Source: Flabesymbios commensalis (Eukaryota; Annelida; Polychaeta; Terebellida; Flabelligeridae). Taken from it: a DNA stretch of 64,000 nt. Positions within the stretch are counted from its first letter, which is position 1; every line of letters starts with the position of its first letter. Positions 1 to 11,800 of the stretch are shown here, piece after piece. The notes under the pieces are model-generated. The model was not told the origin of the DNA and did no database searches. It was given only the letters and a program-made list of their open reading frames with translations. The DNA lies in the NCBI GenBank assembly GCA_964017125.1, contig OZ024903.1:79557028-79621027 (forward strand). Reading direction: 5' to 3'. The translations under genes were made by a program, and so were the position numbers.

Positions 1-569
1 AACGAAATAGTACACCGTTATAACGGAAATCTAGACCGTTATAGCGATATACTAGATCGCTATAGCGAAATAGTATACCGCTACTAGCCGGTTGTAACGG
101 AATAATAGACCGCTATAGAGCAATAATTAACCGTTATAGCGGAATAGTAGGCCGTTATAACGGATTAGTAGACCGTTATATTGAGATACTAGACCGTTAT
201 AACGAAATGCTAAACCGTTATAACGGGATAGTAGACCGTTATAACGGATTAGTAGACCGTTATAACAGATTAGTAGACAGTTATAACGAAATACTAGACC
301 GTTATAACGAAATAATATACCGTTATCACGAAATATTAGACCGTTCTATCGGGATAGTGTACCGTTATAACAGAATAGTAGACTGCTATAACGGATTAGT
401 ATGTCCTTATAACAAAATACTAGACCGTTATAAAGGAACAGTAGCTCGTTTTAACGGATTAGTAAACCGTTATAACGAAATACTATACCGCTATAACGAA
501 ATACCAGACCGTTGTAACGGAATAGTAGACGCTATAACGAAATACTAGACCGTTATAACGGAATATTAG
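1..569. repeat. 21-bp tandem repeat array (about 27 units)
   Basis: The unit is close to ACCGTTATAACGGAATAGTAG, repeated with point differences from the window edge to about base 569. Each unit carries the 12-bp palindrome CCGTTATAACGG or a close variant. Because 21 is divisible by three, a reading frame stays open across most of it and would encode heptads such as DRYNGIV. That is a by-product of the period, not evidence for a gene. The array continues left of base 1. By position it lies in the intron after DPH1 exon 7 or beyond the gene. Confidence 0.95.
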
Positions 570-705
570 ATGTACAAAGTATTAATATTATATATCCTAT
601 TTGAGGGCTGTGAAAGGTTTAGTCTAGTTATAATGCAACTGTTGCCGACAAGTCATGGAAAAAGCGGCATGTCCTAAGAGAAAAAAATGTGGTCTATTCA
701 GTATG

Positions 706-3303
706 AACAAGACTACATAAGTCCAGGAGCTCCCGCTCCGAATTAGAATTTGATTTAAGCAATTTTGTATAGGGTTATTAATGTAGTCCTAGTCTAGGTC
801 AAAAATCAAGACGCAAGACAACTAGGTCTAAGAAGCCCAGTCTAAGAGTAAGATAAGAACTAGACAGTCTGTCAGAGATTGCAAACCTCCATTGAAATGA
901 ATGATCCTAATCAGTATCCCAGTAATGGTCTACCTATCTGGCACGGTTTACCCGATATCAGGCCAATCGAGTTAACTAATAGCTGATTTACGGTCATTTT
1001 GAATTTGATATAAATTAGTTAAAAACTTAGGGTGCATTCTCCCCCGAAACCTCAAATTTTGTTTTATAGTAATGGACTAACATCTAACACAGTTTGCAAA
1101 ATATTGGGCATGTGAAAGTAAATAATGGCCGATAGGGGGCCATTTTGAATTTAATCGAGTCAGAATTTTTCAAGATGCATCCTCAGCTGAAATCTCACAT
1201 TTCATTCTATAGTAATCGTCTAGCTATCTAGCACGGTTTACTAAATATCGGCCATGTGAAAGTGAATAATGGCCTAAAGGCGGCCATTTTGAATTTGATC
1301 AAGTCAAAATTTTCCAAGATGCATTGTCAGCTGAAATCTCACATTTCATTCTATAGTAATGGTCTAGCCATCTAGCACGGTTTACCAAATATCGCCCATG
1401 TGAAAGTGAATAATGGCCGATAGGAGGCCATTTTGAATTTGATCAAGTCAAAAATTTTCAAGATGCATCCTCTCCTGAAATCTCACATTTTGTTTTATAG
1501 TAATGGTCTAGCCATCTAGTACGGTTACCAAAAACCGGCTATGTGAAAGTGCATAATGGCCGATAGGCGGCCATTTTGAATTTGATCGAGTCAATTTTTT
1601 TCAAGATGCATCCTCTCTTGTAATCTCACATTTTGTTTTATAGTAATGGTCCAGCTATCTAACACGGTTTACCAAATATCAGCAATGTGAAAGTAAATAG
1701 TGGCCGATAGGCTGCCATTTTGAGTTCAATTGAGTCGAAAGTTTTTAAAAGGCATCCTCTCTCGAAACGTCACATTTTGTTTTATAGTAATGGTCTAGCT
1801 ATCTAGCCCGGTTTACCTGATATCAGGCCTATCGAGGTAAATAATGCTGATTGTCGGCCATTTTGAATTTGTAAGTTAAAAATTTTCAGGGTGCATCCTC
1901 CCCTGAAAACTCACACTTTGTTTTATAGTAATCAGGTAATGGTCTAGCCATCTAGCACGGCTTACCAAATATCAGCCATGTGAAAATGAATAATCGCCGA
2001 AAAGGCGGCCATTTTAAATTTGATCAAGTCAAATTTTTTCAAGATGCATCCTCATCTGAAATCTCACATTTTGTTTTACAGTAATGGTCTAGCCATCTAG
2101 CACGGTCGACCAAATAACGGCCATGTGAAAGTGAATAATGGCCGATAAGCGGTCATTTTGAATTTTATCGAGTTGACTTTTTTCAAGATGCATCCTCTCC
2201 TGAAATCACACATTTTGTTTTATAGTAATGGTCTAGCCATCTAGCACGGTTTACCAAATAACGGCCATGTGAAAGTGAATAAAGGCCGATTGGCGGCCAT
2301 TTTGAACTTGGACGAGTTGAATTTTTTCAAAATGCATCCTCTCCTGAAGCCTTACAATTTGTTTTATAGTAATGGTGTAGATATCTTGAGCGGTTTTCAT
2401 GATATTCCACAATATCAGGCCTACCGAGGTGAATAATGGCTGATAGGCGGCCATTTTGAATTTTATCAACTTCAAATTTTTCAAGATGCATCCTCTCCTG
2501 AAACCTTACAATTTATTTGATATTAATGGTGTAGCTATCTTGAGCTGTTTTCATGATATTCCGCGATATCAGGCCTGTCGAGGTGAATAATGGCCGATAG
2601 GCGGCCATTTTTAATTTTATCGACTTGAAATTTTTCAAGATGCATCCTTTCCTGAAACCTCACAATTTGTTTTATAGTAATGGTGTAGCTATCTTGAGCG
2701 TTTTTTATGATATTCCGCAAAATGTTTCAGTCGGATTTACCGATGTTATAAATTAGGTCAAAGTGCTGGGTCAACTTCAAGGTCAAGGTCCAAAAACCTG
2801 AAAAGGCACAACTAGGGACCTTAGAGAACATGTATGTGCAATATGACTGTCATCGGCCCAGTACTTTTCGAGATCTGCTCCGGAAACGAAGTGCGCGTCA
2901 AAACGTCTAAATAGGTCATAGTTCTGAACCAGAAGTAGGTCAAAGTTCAAATACCCCAAAAGGCACAACTAGACCCCCTAGGGGTGTTGTGTGAAAAATT
3001 TGAAGACAATCGGACAAGTACTTTCAGAGATATGCTCCGGAAACGAATTGTTTACGGACGGCCCAACGGCTCAACGGCCCAACGCCGTCACATCATCATT
3101 TTCTCCTCTGCAACCTTGCGTATTGAATTCAGATTAAAAATATTTTAACCTGTCCATTAGCCACCTGGAAGTAACCCACATACCAAAAATTGTTATCCTA
3201 GCTTATTTTCTTACAAAGTTATAGGCAAAAGAAGAGGCCAAAAAAAACCGGAGGTAGAATCCATAGCTCCCTCCGTCTCACCTACGGTGACGGCGGGAGC
3301 TAA
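706..3303 (+). mobile_element. HINE/pearl-like non-autonomous element, copy 1 (13 internal units)
   Basis: Boundaries come from comparison with the copies at 26250 and 41441. The left end starts AACAAGACTACATAAGTCC, followed by AGCTCCCGCTCCG. The right end is CGGCGGGAGCTAA, so AGCTCCCGC and GCGGGAGCT form a subterminal inverted repeat. The core (about 915-2710) has 13 tandem units of about 143 bp, the last ones about 155 bp. Each has TAGTAATGGTCTAGC, a CACGGTTTACC segment and GGCGGCCATTTTGAATTT. The right arm has two AAAAGGCACAACTAG modules, GCTCCGGAAACGAA, a short CCCAACGG run and a 3' hairpin at 3265-3300. No coding capacity is seen. The layout (left arm, tandem core, 3' hairpin) fits Helentron-associated or pearl elements. 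Class assignment is inferred from structure. Confidence 0.8.
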
Positions 3304-3875
3304 TGATGGAATAATTGGTCTTATAGATATCATGGTGACAGCTAGGGTCTTAATTTATTGAGAAGATTTGACAGTCATGACATCGATAATTGGCCGAGTT
3401 TTTTGAAAAATTGATGTAGCCTTGAAATTAGTTCTAGTATCCGGTATGTTTAGAAAATGACCTGCACATCTTCATACCGTGGAGAATTTGATTGTACAAT
3501 TTGACTAATTTCTTACAAAGTTTTTGCGGCCACAATAAATTATGAAGCTGATTTGTGGCGGCCATTTTAAATTTCAGTGAAACCTTGAACAAATTGCCTG
3601 TACATCTCCATTTCGTGGGGAATGTGATTGTAAGATTTGGATAATTTCTGATTAAGGTTTTGAGCTTTTGCCCCCACAACAAGTTGATATATTTTGCATT
3701 TAGGTAGCATGTTTAAAAAATTACTTGCACATCCCCATGTTGTTGAGGATGTGATTTAAGATTTCAAAAGAATGACCACTAGTTTTTTAGTTATTGCACC
3801 CACAAAAATTAAGTACCGCCTGATGCCTCACGCTGACTAAAACCCCCCTTCTCCTACGGACGTGGGATTAAAACC
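3304..3875 (+). repeat. Fragment of a related hairpin-ended element
   Basis: The stretch holds GTGGCGGCCATTTTAAATTTC and GTAAAACC-type modules and 'CCTGCACATC..CATA.CGTGG.GAATG.GATTGTA' phrases also seen at 14806-18131. It ends with a degenerate GC-rich hairpin before GGGATTAAAACC. The left end is missing or unrecognisable where it abuts copy 1. Confidence 0.55.
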
Positions 3876-5575
3876 TCATTTCTATTAGGACATCAGGGTC
3901 ACGCTCAGAGTATATATACAATTGAACGTTCTAATCGAGCAGTTATGATCAGTATAAATGGCCGTCATTTTCTCTAAATTTATGTGGTCTTCTAACAACT
4001 TCCAGCTACCTGGAACATTAGACTAGAGAGACTAGATAAAGGTGATGACATCAACGCCATACTTATGGCTCACATGGCTTACATTATGCATCCATCTGCA
4101 GTAGGCCTACAGATAATAATGTGGTCCCGAATTAGAAGACACTGCTTTGTTGACCAAACTTATTGAAGGAGGCATGATTGTGACATCAAGGCTAGCAAAC
4201 GTCTAACAAATAGGCCTAAAAAGGAAATCACGATAATAAAATGGAGCTGTCTTTAAATTATCAAATATGGCTCACCTGCATACAGTTAGGTTGATGTAGA
4301 TAGATGTGATTCTAGAAAATTTGTATACATGCCAGCAGACTGAAGCTAAGGCTCCTTTAAGTGAAGACACGTTTGAAAAAGAAATTGGAACAGCGCTGAA
4401 GAAGACATGTGATCATGGTAACAGTTTTTGTCAGTTTGACCTTGGAATAACCTTGACATGACCTTCAAATTGCTTTCGGATGGTACTCCAGTAAAACACA
4501 ACCCCACCCTATGTCAAACTTCATAACCCAAGTATTTATCAATATTTTGCTATGGGAGCCCAAGCTAATGTTTTACAATGCTGCATAATTGTAATTTGGT
4601 CCGCTCAACTAAATATTGAGGAAGGAGCACAATAAGTGGAATACCTTCTAGCTTCCTTCCCAAGGTTGATACTACCCTTAATATCCTAAAATGTGTGTGG
4701 AAAATACATAGGACGAAGAATATGTCAAAACCAGTCCTTTGGATAAATGACTACACAACAACAGCGTGGAAATTGATAAAAAGTGGACATCTTAACTACT
4801 TTCTGCCAGTTTGACCTTTAAATGACCTTGACATGACCTTGGTGTTATGTTTATGATTAAAGACAGTATCTTCGAGAATTTGACACTCGTTTGGGACACA
4901 GAAACAAATCATAGACATTTTAATATACAATTTTCATTACTTTTTGGCTTTGCAAGTGAATATTTTGATCTTTCGAGGTCAATGACCTCTAGAGGTCAGC
5001 AGAGGTCAAATCCAGTTTACCTCCACATCCTAAAATGACCGTTAGGATATGTTCTACAAGTGGTAGAAATTTCAAGCTTCAATCATAAAATGCACAATAG
5101 GTTACCTTATCTGCTAAACTATGTAGTAATTTTCACTTCAATATTGAATAATAAATTTCTTTAATTATAATGGAACAGCCCTCATTTTCGAAAGTGAGCG
5201 GCATAGTATTAAATAATATATCATGCTTACATTTCTATGTATTTTTAAAAACGGCTGTGGTGACCCGAATTATTATGGAATGGCTTTCATCTTCGAACTT
5301 CAAAAAGTTATGGGGGAGTTGAATCCATGGAATATTTCTGGAGCAATATTAAAGAGTGTTTCGCGCTTATCAGAAATTTTCATGATTAAAACAGCTCTAG
5401 TGACCCAAATTATTTTGGAACAGCCCTCATTTTTTAATTTGATTCAGCCATTGGTCAGGTAGACCCAAGCGTATATTTTTTTAAAATTGGGCAAATATTC
5501 GCAAGTGTGTACCCTTTACAGTGATATCTAGGTTTATAGTCCCCCGCCCTTCTCCGAAAGGGTGGGGGACAACAT
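3876..5575 (+). repeat. Diverged repeat region with AGGTCA half-sites, ending in a perfect hairpin
   Basis: Two diverged units begin near 4425 and 4805, each with TGACCTT...TGACATGACCTT phrases. Around 4975-5010 there are five TGACC/AGGTC half-sites in about 40 bp. Phrases with 'GTGACCC.AATTATT.TGGAA..GC' recur at 5263-5285 and 5400-5425. The region closes with a GC hairpin at 5539-5570 (GTCCCCCGCCCTT, a 6-nt loop, AAGGGTGGGGGAC), the same design as the 3' ends of the other hairpin elements here. No gene is seen. Confidence 0.5.
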
Positions 5576-5776
5576 AAATGGATGACACACATACACGGTG
5601 AGCTTAAGTTACAGAAATAGGAAGAAGTATATTTTGATATGTGCATAAATTATTGTTCTGTTCCTTCGTATTATTAGTTACTGGTATTTACTATTAGGCT
5701 ATGTTGATTTCATTGGAATTAAACAACCTTGTGAATTCATTATAATAACTGTAAAATGAAAATTCATTTTTCTTAC

Positions 5777-5898
5777 ATGATAGCATCTGTGTCTTTGTCT
5801 ATTTTTGGTGAGGTGCAGCCCAGTATCTCACCCGGTGATAATGGCCTACACTGGGGTACTATCACCTTGTACTGGTCTGCCAACTCCTTACTTACTGA
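5777..5898 (-). CDS. DPH1: DPH1 exon 7
   Basis: The exon has 122 bp: 40 codons plus two bases. The acceptor is TCTCTTACAG at 5908-5899 and the donor is GTAAGAAAA from 5776 down. It starts in phase 0 after exon 6 and encodes [16 protein letters not shown], then [15 protein letters not shown]. This matches the family block around the second [4Fe-4S] cysteine (LGC). The final codon is split, so at least one more exon is required. No match to the expected next block (YLGDGRFH) was found between 1 and 5776. Confidence 0.93.
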
Positions 5899-8800
5899 CT
5901 GTAAGAGACAAAGTAATTGTAAGGATACAATCAGGATGATTATACAAAAATTGGCTTTGACTTTAACCCTTTGCCTGCTAATCACGAAAATAGTAGTTTT
6001 TTATTTTGTTTTATTAGCCGATTATATCACTGTTACTGGGAATGAAATTACTGTTTAAAAGATTTGTAATTTTTTGGTTAAAAATTAAGCAAATATGAGT
6101 AATTTTCAACAACTTACCTCAAGTGGTTAAAAATTTAAATAAATCATCTTAGCATGATAAGGGTTGAAAACATTTATTGACTAAAGAATGATATAACACC
6201 GAATGTAGATGATGTTGCAAGCTTTTATCTCATCTGTGACAGGTTTCATGCAAGTAACACCTACCTATTGGTTTAGTGAAATTGAGAAAACCCTATTCTT
6301 CATCTTAGAAATGTGTATACTATATTTACCCCGGTTGGTTATAATAAAAATAATTATAATTTGATAATAAAATTTCAAAACATTAACATATGTATACAGC
6401 CATATTCTTAAATTGGTGAGTATTTAATATCAATGTGTTTACATGTATATGTATGTATGTACACTCCAATGGTAGCAGACAAACAAGTTAGGTGAACACA
6501 TTTGTAACTCCTTAGCTATTGTCCCTAGAGAATACCACCAACAGACACAGAACGATGCCTGTATCGGTATATTTTAGTTAAAAAGCAAATAATTAATTTA
6601 AAATGTGCGATTGTAATGTTCACCTCTGTAGTCTTATTCAATTTTATTAATTTGATCGATTAGCAGACTAAATATGCAAATAATCAAATTGTCAAAACTT
6701 GTGATCACCATCACTGGTGTTATAATCATCATTTCATTTAGTTTTCATAGAGTTGTATAGACAATTTTCTTATCAGGGGAAAAATTGTTCAGTATCACAT
6801 AGCAAAATGCTATACAATTTTGCCGATTTGCTAAGCAAATTTATAATTGATTACATTAGAGTAATGATGTCTGCTTTCTTGCTTATTTAAAAAAATTCAA
6901 ATATACTTATCCCAAGACCTTCCACTTTAAAATACAGCAACATTGTACAGAAAAAATCACAAAATTACAATTGAAATGTTCGCAGCATAAGGGGGAATTG
7001 GGGTACATTTTCACTCAAGAGTTACAACATTTTGAACCTGTACACATAACAGTTCACAGTATGAACACACAAATCAAATATCAGAACGTTTTAAAATGTC
7101 AAAGGCTTTAAAGCACTATTTATTTCTGTGAAGCTTCAAAATAAGAATGACCACCGTGACCATGCGTTGATCTTTGGGGCTAAAATATTTATACCATTAT
7201 ATTTTGGGAGAAATATTACATTTCTAAGCAAATTTTGGACAAATATAAATTCAATCTCCCCTTTCACAGCATAAATTACAGCTACACCCTGTTTCTTTGC
7301 AGATACTATCTGTCGGTTAATGTCGGTAAATCGTGTCTTACTGTCAAACAGTGTTAATAATGAGATTACCTTGTATTTATTTACACATATTATAGGGGAA
7401 AAATCTTTCATTTGTTTACAGGTGTGTGGTCTATTTTAAGTTCTGATTAATATGTGTGATACCGCTTTCATATCTTTATTAATGTACACTCAATTACAGT
7501 TCATGCGAGTGGTGCCACCTGTGCTTATAGGCCCACCAATAACTAGAAAAGGTAAAATAGGCCTGTATATATCTAGACTATAATATGTAGGCCTACCTGC
7601 AACAAAAAAACTATGTGAAATTCACACATAGTACTAAAGCAGAAGATGCCCATATACGGTTAAAAGTAAGTTTTGACAATATATATGGAACATATAATTT
7701 TCTTGTCATGGTTTACAGTCAGTGCTTGGCCCTATGGAAAAAATAGTTTGTAAGATACAACATATGGTTCAATCCTGATACATGTAGCCTATGTTTTTAA
7801 AATATTTTTACATGATAAGGACAGCATCAGACACATTATATTATTAGACTTGAAGAATAATACAAAACCAATTAATTCGGAAAACATCCATCCATCATAT
7901 ACATTTGCTCACTCTTTTGCCTGTTTGTTTGTTCATTCATGAAAACAGCACATGCTGATGTTGGATAACTTAGTTATTTATTCATCCAGCCATTTTTTTA
8001 ATTTCACTTGTTTCATTCTGCTCAGCTATTTAAATGTAAATCAATTTTAACTTATTACAAGGAATGCACAATTGTCTTTTGCAATTCTTTAGCAATGAGT
8101 GACCTGTTTATATATACAGGGTGAGACATAAATAAAAGTATATCGCCAATAAATGTAAATATGTAGATAATAAAGGTAAAGGTGCAGATTTATAGTCTGA
8201 TATTAAATATTTTATCCGGCTTTTACAATTCACCCTCTGGTGACTCAAACTGTTCATTCGTGTGCCACCTCAACTCCATGGAGAGCATAAAGTCATGCAG
8301 CCATTTCGGCGCATTGAACTTATCATACACATTGCCATCTCTACCAAGTACTCATTTTCACCTGAGTCAAGTGAAGCCTTTGAGGGTTGAGTGCCTTGAA
8401 CAAGGACACAAAATCGAAAAAATGTCCCAATAGTTGAATTAGATAAAAAATCTAATACAGTAGTCCCCCTCTGATCCGACTTTCATACTGCCAGAGAACC
8501 AAAGTCGCATCCAAGGGTAGTCGTATCTGGGAGGGTGAAAAAAATGGGCCGAATTTGATGTTTAAGACAGCCCCTTTAAACACCTCCATTTTCGTTGTGA
8601 CACGATCAGCGCAGTTGACAGTCCGTGTTAATTGCCTGTTCTAACGGAAACACGTAATTCAGAAGTACTGGAAGTGGCTTGTGTTTTCATAAGCATTGAG
8701 GCAGTGTTTTTTCCACATTTCAATATAGGCCTATGCTTTACAGTACAAAACATGTGACACTGACTGTGACGGCTACTTTCAATTGATGTCAACGTCAAAA

Positions 8801-11800
8801 GTTACAGTTGAATACTGAGTCCTAGTGTTCCATTCTGACCCAGCATTAAAACAATGTACCCTATTATCCCTAATAAACGTGCAAGGTAGGGAGACACAGT
8901 TGGGTCTTGTTTATTATATATGTGCATCGATATGTGATCAATATTACATTACCAAATAAAAATTTGAAAACAAATGTTATGAATGAATCGTTGATGCCAG
9001 GATGTAGACTGTAATTCTCATTTAAATATTTAATGGCAAACAGGCGAGGCAGGCGTCTTCTATGTTGACTGAGATGTGAAGTTAAACAGACAATACCGAC
9101 AACCGCAATACTAGCACAGATATTATCTTCACGTGTATACACTCTCGTAATGCACGTGGTTGTGAATATGGTCGGCCCGAGACGTTGGTGCACTGTTGTT
9201 CTAATGCTGGGCAATCGGTTTGGCGTCTCGTGGCGGCGTACCGCATTCACGTCTATTCCCCATGATGATGACTGTTAGACCAGCCTCATTTATGTCCGTG
9301 CGATCATAATTGAAAAAGTTAGGTATTTCAAGTGGGATGTTTATCACAACTAGCCGACACACTGACACCGTTGACGTCCCCTGCTAATTAGTGTTGTAAT
9401 GCACCTTGTATAGCCAAGGGTGCACTGGATGTCAACTGCACCGTATGTAAATACAGATCTGCAATGAAATCTCATTTTAAATTAATAACAGAAGAAGTAT
9501 TTAAGATACAGTGAAAATAGTTATATCACCTGAAAGCATTTTTCAGCCACTATAATCTGAAATGCGTTCCCAACGATGTGACCAGAATATTAAAGTTGTT
9601 ATACATTTGGTCAGCTGGAAATATTATTATAAAAAGTCATCTCTTGTCAGTGTAGGGCTGCCAGACATCTGCAGACTTGACACAGTCTGGGAACAGCTAA
9701 TTTCAAAAAGTCGTATCTTTAGAAGGATATTACTATCTGGTACGGTGATTTGAAGCTACCAGTACACATCTTCACAGTGTGTTGACCAAGATTGTGTCAA
9801 TGCTGGCCTACTTCATACGACGCTGTACCAGCCTTAAGCCGATGGTGGCTTAGCATACGTATCTACTGGGCTGTAATCGACGGTATGTACACACAAGCAA
9901 TAGCTTCAGACCGGCAGCTCATGCCAGGCTGACAGTGCCACTGAGCAGCTAATTTCAAAAAGTTGTATCTTTAGAGGGAGGTCACTAGGTAGTGCCATGA
10001 TTTGAAGGTCGCATGTCGTGGGAGAGGGGAAGTCGCATTTAAGGGGTGCTTAACAGTGTAAAGCACGTTGGTGCTCAGAAAAAAAGTTGCATAGTAGGAG
10101 AAGTCGGATCTGAAGGGGGTCGCATCTGGAGGGAGTACTGTATAACATATTTTTTTTTATAATATTTTGTATATTTTGTCAATGCAGCTGCATGTCCCTC
10201 TTTACATAATAAACTATGTATCAAGCCTCCAAGTGCTCAATACTCCTGAATTGCATCTCTGCCAAAACGTTCTGAAAGTCATCATGCTATCGTGCTACTC
10301 AAGTGTATATTTTTTCTGTAAAGTCACATGAGTAAACAAAAAAATACAGAACCTTTGTCCCGGCGTCTGGAGGCCAAGTTAAGAGAATGTAGAGAAGCAC
10401 TCATATTTCTTGAGCAGGCAGTAAAAACGTCTGGGGCTGAGATGCCGGGACATGAACAGGAGATACTGATTTCAGCCATTGAGACCAGTAACATATGTCA
10501 TTAATCGGCAGATAGAATTTATGAATCCTATGGTCTGAGCAAGGCTAAGGCCTGTGTTCTACCATGTGATCGGACGCTAGCCATTGATTCACTCAGGCGC
10601 AAATCATCAAAATCACTCTGCCTATATTGTGGAGAAGAGAGGTGTGGCTCCACACTGTATAAGTTGAGCCCTAACTGAGAGGGTATCATTTTTTTGTATT
10701 GTCAACGCAGCTGCATGCCCCTCTGTAAATAAGATACTGTGTATCGATCCTCAAGTGTTCGAGACTCCTGACTTGCGTCTCTGCCAAAACTTTCAGAAAG
10801 TCTTCATAATGGCAGATAGTTGGCCATTTTGAATCTGCTCAAGTTGAAATTGTGAAACCGCACATTTTGTTTCACAGTAACGACTAGCTATCTGGCACAG
10901 TTTGCCAAATATCAGGAATATTACCCCTTACAGCGCGGTGATCAACTTTAGTCGTCAGAATCTGACCTAAAGTCGATCCCCGCATTGTAAGAGTGAACAT
11001 TTTTATAATGGTCGTAAGCCGATAACATATAGGTATTCAAATGAATCAGAAAGAGCTAACTAAGACATTTATGATTATTTCGAATTGAATAAAACCCTTT
11101 GGTCTCCATGGCCTATATAAAAATTATTCAAGGGTTAAAGTAAATAATTGCCAATAGTTGGCCATTTTGGTCACCGTGACCTAATTTTTGTCTAAATTAC
11201 GTCATTTTGGAATTATTGGTGAAATAGACATATATAGTATAACCTTTGGAGAGACACATACAAAGTTGTTGAGTGAATGACATTGATGAGAAAATTTGTC
11301 AATTGGGAAAAATCATTGTCACAGAAAGGTGAGATGGGAATTCGAAGTTTAGTTATGATTACCTGTATGTTCAAGTGCATTTCAGTACTGTGACACAAGG
11401 TATAGTGCTAAAGTGGTGGACGGAACACGGGATGATGACAATAGGCATCAACCAAAATTTGGCTGAGGCCTAAAATATTTTCTCATGAGCCAATTCGTTG
11501 TCATGAAAGCAATTACTGGATACCTGTATGGTTTTATTAAAATATACACTTGTCTGCTTAGGATTAACCAGGATATAGTTTTAGTCAATAAATATGTAAA
11601 TAGGAATGTGATAGGTTTTTGTAATCATTTCCTGACTTTGATTTTTTTTCTTCAGCGAACTCATTTTCAAACTCATGATATATTAAACTAAGTATACACC
11701 AAATTTATCATAAAATACTAACAGATAACCTCATGAAAACATTACCTGAAGTGTAGGAACAAACTGTATGGTGCTGACAATCACAAGTTTTGATCCATTT

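Noticed and set aside
207-548. 113-codon open frame with heptad repeats
   Set aside because: It follows exactly from the 21-bp tandem array, and start and stop fall at random unit variants. There is no independent sign of coding.
2251-2968. Small minus-strand frames, repeated near 27846-28570 and 42842-43559
   Set aside because: They are frames through the tandem core and right arm of the three large elements. They lack coding features and differ between copies by frame changes.
8870-9250. 126-codon minus-strand frame
   Set aside because: It lies within the pogo-like element and contains no recognisable transposase motif. Composition fits chance.
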